DNA of 9,084 nucleotides from Verrucomicrobiota bacterium (GTDB taxonomy: Bacteria > Verrucomicrobiota > Verrucomicrobiia > Verrucomicrobiales > Verrucomicrobiaceae). Position 1 is the stretch's first letter. Each line of letters begins with the position of its first letter. A program made the translations under genes and the position numbers. The notes under the pieces are model-generated. The model was not told the origin of the DNA, did not search any database, and saw only the letters and a program-made list of their open reading frames with translations. The DNA lies in contig JAIOQF010000195.1 of assembly GCA_021413535.1 (NCBI GenBank), forward strand, positions 1-9,084, given 5' to 3'. Positions 6,856-9,084 of this stretch are shown piece after piece.

Positions 6856-7228
6856 GTTGTTGGTTTCGCGTTCATTTTAAGGTAGGCGATGAAGGCTCCA
6901 GTCTTGGACTTTGCCTGACGTGCAAGTTCGTAAAGCTGATTAAATTGTTTTTGATCGCAATAACCGCGGTCGAGTGCACGATAAAACTGGCTCTGCAGTT
7001 CGCTGCATGAACGCTTGGCATACCATAGAAAGCGAAAAACTCCGGATTTGTGCCTGCATCGAAGCCCTCGGCGATGTTGTCCATGATTGAACCTGCCGAT
7101 CGCGACATCTGATCTTTCAAGGAAAAATCATTCTTCAAACCCGTTGTCTGTGACAGCAAATGCACCTGTGCAGAAAGTTCCCGCCCAAGCTTCCAGCCTT
7201 CAATATCTTCAAATCTCTCGATTGCCAT
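6837..7228 (-). pseudogene. Four-helix-bundle (23S rRNA intervening-sequence/S23-type) protein, one-base frameshift
   Basis: From ATG 7228 the frame reads MAIERFEDIEGWKLGRELS, then LKDQMSRSAGSIMDNIAEGFDAG and NPEF, which is the standard N-terminal half of this small helical family. After the run of five A at 7035-7039 (T on the coding strand) homology continues in another frame: FRFLWYAKRSCSELQSQFYRALDRGY, then QFNQLYELARQ and a terminal FIAYLK, stopping at 6837. One extra T in the run would restore a 130-residue protein of normal family length, so a single-base homopolymer deletion explains it. It may be a sequencing error. The family occurs in 23S rRNA insertions and as stand-alone genes; its function is poorly defined. 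The last residues (TTLNPEP) are encoded by the left heptamer array. The gene lies within the inverted-repeat cassette. Confidence 0.82.
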
Positions 7229-7250
7229 GCGAGACACGCTAACATAAAAC

Positions 7251-7278
7251 CCTGAACTGTGAACCCAGAACCCTGAAC
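7251..7278 (-). repeat. Right heptamer array, four GTTCNNN units
   Basis: On the minus strand four consecutive 7-mers read GTTCAGG, GTTCTGG, GTTCACA, GTTCAGG. This is the inverted counterpart of the array at 6835-6855. It ends 7 nt before the ATG of the plus-strand gene at 7286. Confidence 0.85.
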
Positions 7279-7285
7279 ATTCCCC

Positions 7286-7990
7286 ATGCCCGATCTCAAC
7301 AAAGTCCCCACTGGCAAATTCAATCCCGGCTACGGTTGTGCGATTTTCGCGATGATGATCCTGACCTTCGGGGGCATCGTGACCTGGGTCATCCACAGCC
7401 TCCTCGAACAGAACCGGCAGATTGCGGGATTCACCGTGGAACAGGCGGAACCCATGCCAGCACTAGGAGCAAGTGATAACGATAAAGAGGCCCTCCGCGA
7501 AAAACTGTCGGCCTTTGCTGTCGCTGTTGAAAAAGGTGGAGCCGCCCATCTCGAGTTGAGCGTTGCGGACTGCAACGTCATGCTGGCTCTCGCCACCGAC
7601 GCGGGCATCGGCGGCGACAAGGAAAGCACGCCCTATCCTGACCTGCTCCGCTTCACTGGTTTCGATGCGCAGTCCCGAGTGTTGCAGTCGGAAATCCGAC
7701 TGCCGATGAACAAGTTGCCCTGGCAGGATGGAAAACGATTCCTGGTGGGCAGCGCGACCTTCCGACCTGAGATCGACAACGGCTCCCTGATATTGAAGAT
7801 TGAAGGCGTCAGCGTGCCCGGCAAACCGGTGCCCGAAGGCTTCGTGCGCAATTTAAAGATTTGGGACTGGCTCGATGTGGCAAAGAAGAAAAATACTCAC
7901 ATCGCTGATGCACTGAAAAAAATTACTGCTTGGCGCATCACCGAAAACGGAGCTTTTCTGGTGCTGGACAGTCAAGGTAGTTCACACTAG
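7286..7990 (+). CDS. Hypothetical protein with one N-terminal membrane anchor
   Basis: 234 residues from ATG 7286. A short hydrophilic start is followed by a single hydrophobic helix at about 17-40 (GCAIFAMMILTFGGIVTWVI), so the bulk is probably anchored to and outside the inner membrane. The remaining region has a charged helix (about 65-85), a segment like LSVADCNVMLALA (91-103), and a beta-rich part with LQSEIRLPMNKLPW (133-146) and KIEGVSVPGKPVPEGF (171-186). That layout faintly recalls small anchored proteins of the YpmS/DUF2140 type, but I cannot assign the family. It begins just 6 nt outside the right end of the inverted-repeat cassette and has no obvious Shine-Dalgarno. lpxD follows 55 nt downstream on the same strand, so they may share a transcript. 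Function unknown. Confidence 0.75.
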   Translation: MPDLNKVPTGKFNPGYGCAIFAMMILTFGGIVTWVIHSLLEQNRQIAGFTVEQAEPMPALGASDNDKEALREKLSAFAVAVEKGGAAHLELSVADCNVMLALATDAGIGGDKESTPYPDLLRFTGFDAQSRVLQSEIRLPMNKLPWQDGKRFLVGSATFRPEIDNGSLILKIEGVSVPGKPVPEGFVRNLKIWDWLDVAKKKNTHIADALKKITAWRITENGAFLVLDSQGSSH

Positions 7991-8045
7991 TCTGAGCCCA
8001 TCTCTCTCGCTTATCTTGTTTAAGCTTGCCGGTGGTCTCAAATAC

Positions 8046-9084
8046 ATGATTGACGATACAAAACGGCGAAACGACACGGCTCTGGGTGGAACTACTGCAG
8101 GTGAGCTTGCCGCTTACATTCATGGTGAGCTCAGGACTGGCGGGGAAGAAACCCTGATCGGCGGTTTCGCGTCACTGAACGACGCCAGATTAGGCGACTT
8201 GAGTTTTTTCAACGGCGAACGGCATCGGACACAATTCACGAACACGAAAGCCAGCGCCGTATTGGTCCCCATGGATATGCACGGGCAGTGTTCCCATACC
8301 GTCTGCATCGCCGTAAAAACGCCCAGTCAGGCCTTTGGCAAGCTGGTGGAAAAGTTTGGCTACATTCCACCACCGTTTCAAGCCGGAGTGCATCCATCCG
8401 CCGTCATTGCACCATCGGTCGTTTTTGATCCAACGCAGGTCGCCATCGGTGCCTGTGCCGTCATTGAGGATGGCTCAGAGATCGGAACAGGGGTTCGGAT
8501 TGGCGCGGGATGCAGCGTTGGCCGCAACGTGCGCATCGGCAAAGATTCGACCTTGTTCGCCAATGTGACGGTGCAGGATGATTGCCTGCTGGGTGAGAGG
8601 GTGATCCTCCACAGCGGAGTCGTGATTGGCGGGGACGGCTTTGGCTACGAATTTGAAAACGGCCGGCATCGCAAGGTCGCCCAGACTGGCATCGTGCAAA
8701 TCGACAATGACGTGGAGATCGGCGCCAACAGCACTGTTGACCGCGCGCGCTTCGGCAGAACCTGGATTGGAGAAGGCACCAAAATCGACAATCTGGTTCA
8801 TATCGGACATAACGCAGTCATCGGTAAACATTGCATCCTCGTCGCCTACGTCGCCATTGCCGGAAGCGTGGAAATCGGTGATTACGTGGTGATCGCCGGT
8901 CAAGCCGCCGTGGCTGGGCATGTGACCGTGGGTTCACGTTCCACCTTGGGGGCACGCTCAGGTGTCACCAAAGACCTCGCGCCTGACGCCAATTACCTTG
9001 GCTTCCCGGCCGTGCCCTCGCAAATAGAACGACGCCGCATAGCCGCCGTCTCGAGACTGCCGCAACTCACACGAAGAGTGAATG
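8046..9084 (+). CDS. lpxD: UDP-3-O-(3-hydroxyacyl)glucosamine N-acyltransferase LpxD (partial, 3' end outside window)
   Basis: LpxD adds the second hydroxyacyl chain from acyl-ACP in lipid A synthesis. The frame is open for 346 codons from ATG 8046 to the edge. E. coli LpxD has 341 residues, so only a few codons should be missing. An N-terminal LpxD domain (to about 115; SLNDARLGDLSFF near 43-55) is followed by left-handed beta-helix hexapeptide repeats from HPSAVIAPS (116) onward, GGDGFGYEF near 195-203, and KIDNLVHIGHNAVIG. In that motif H255 corresponds to the catalytic His of E. coli LpxD (IAHN). The C-terminus has the usual YLGFPAVPSQ and a helical tail (RLPQLTRRV). No strong Shine-Dalgarno is seen. 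It indicates an outer membrane with lipid A. lpxC, fabZ or lpxA may lie beyond the edge. Confidence 0.95.
   Translation, partial: MIDDTKRRNDTALGGTTAGELAAYIHGELRTGGEETLIGGFASLNDARLGDLSFFNGERHRTQFTNTKASAVLVPMDMHGQCSHTVCIAVKTPSQAFGKLVEKFGYIPPPFQAGVHPSAVIAPSVVFDPTQVAIGACAVIEDGSEIGTGVRIGAGCSVGRNVRIGKDSTLFANVTVQDDCLLGERVILHSGVVIGGDGFGYEFENGRHRKVAQTGIVQIDNDVEIGANSTVDRARFGRTWIGEGTKIDNLVHIGHNAVIGKHCILVAYVAIAGSVEIGDYVVIAGQAAVAGHVTVGSRSTLGARSGVTKDLAPDANYLGFPAVPSQIERRRIAAVSRLPQLTRRVN

Larger units (their letters stand above)
6833..7280. mobile_element. 448-bp cassette with terminal inverted repeats carrying a four-helix-bundle gene
   Basis: The ends 6833-6852 and 7261-7280 are inverted copies matching at 18 of 20 positions, both beginning ATGTTCA. 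Internally they are GTTCANN heptamer arrays: three units at 6835-6855 and four at 7251-7278 in the opposite orientation. The only gene between them is a four-helix-bundle protein of the 23S rRNA intervening-sequence type. The cassette fills the whole gap between the mnmA ATG (6834) and the divergent ATG at 7286. No transposase is present, so movement would have to be supplied in trans. That it is mobile is inference; the repeats themselves are seen directly. Confidence 0.6.

Noticed and set aside
6835..7278. CRISPR array
   Set aside because: The repeats are 7 bp, contiguous and in opposite orientations around a gene, with no spacers.
6872..7396. 174-codon minus-strand frame as a gene
   Set aside because: The first 56 codons run over the heptamer array and the start of the plus-strand gene. 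Family homology begins at ATG 7228 and leaves the frame at the homopolymer.

Overview
The window looks like chromosomal DNA of a Gram-negative, menaquinone-using bacterium, most likely from the Verrucomicrobia or a PVC relative. This rests on lpxD (lipid A), a multi-CXXCH periplasmic cytochrome of the kind common in that group, a classical men gene set, and short repeat-rich intergenic regions. Placement comes from protein style only and was not tested by any search.

Layout. On the minus strand, reading right to left, are a decayed four-helix-bundle (23S rRNA intervening-sequence type) gene, mnmA (tRNA 2-thiolation), menB, then menA, menC, menE and a tetraheme-or-larger c-type cytochrome running off the left edge. 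A plus-strand gene for a membrane protein with a TrkA-C-like domain sits between menB and menA, convergent with menB (overlapping stops) and divergent from menA. At the right edge, on the plus strand, are a one-TM hypothetical protein and a nearly complete lpxD.

How the genes work together. MenC, MenE, MenB and MenA carry out late steps of classical menaquinone synthesis: OSB formation, OSB-CoA ligation, DHNA-CoA cyclisation and prenylation. The cytochrome after menE could work in respiration, but no direct link is shown. menA and menC share a TGATG overlap and mnmA and menB an ATGA overlap, so both pairs look translationally coupled.

What stands out. (1) menE and menA each lack an internal stretch, by my estimate about 70-90 nt, together with a frame change, although their flanking halves are well conserved. 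(2) A perfect 27-bp inverted repeat abuts the menA start codon. (3) The four-helix-bundle gene lies in a 448-bp cassette with 18/20 matched terminal inverted repeats made of GTTCANN-like heptamers, exactly filling the space between two divergent genes. (4) A second heptamer array (TCATCCT type) is embedded in frame in mnmA. I found no CRISPR, tRNA, rRNA or transposase gene. The most distinctive signal is this heptamer-bounded cassette plus palindromes sitting flush against start codons, rather than a new enzymatic system.
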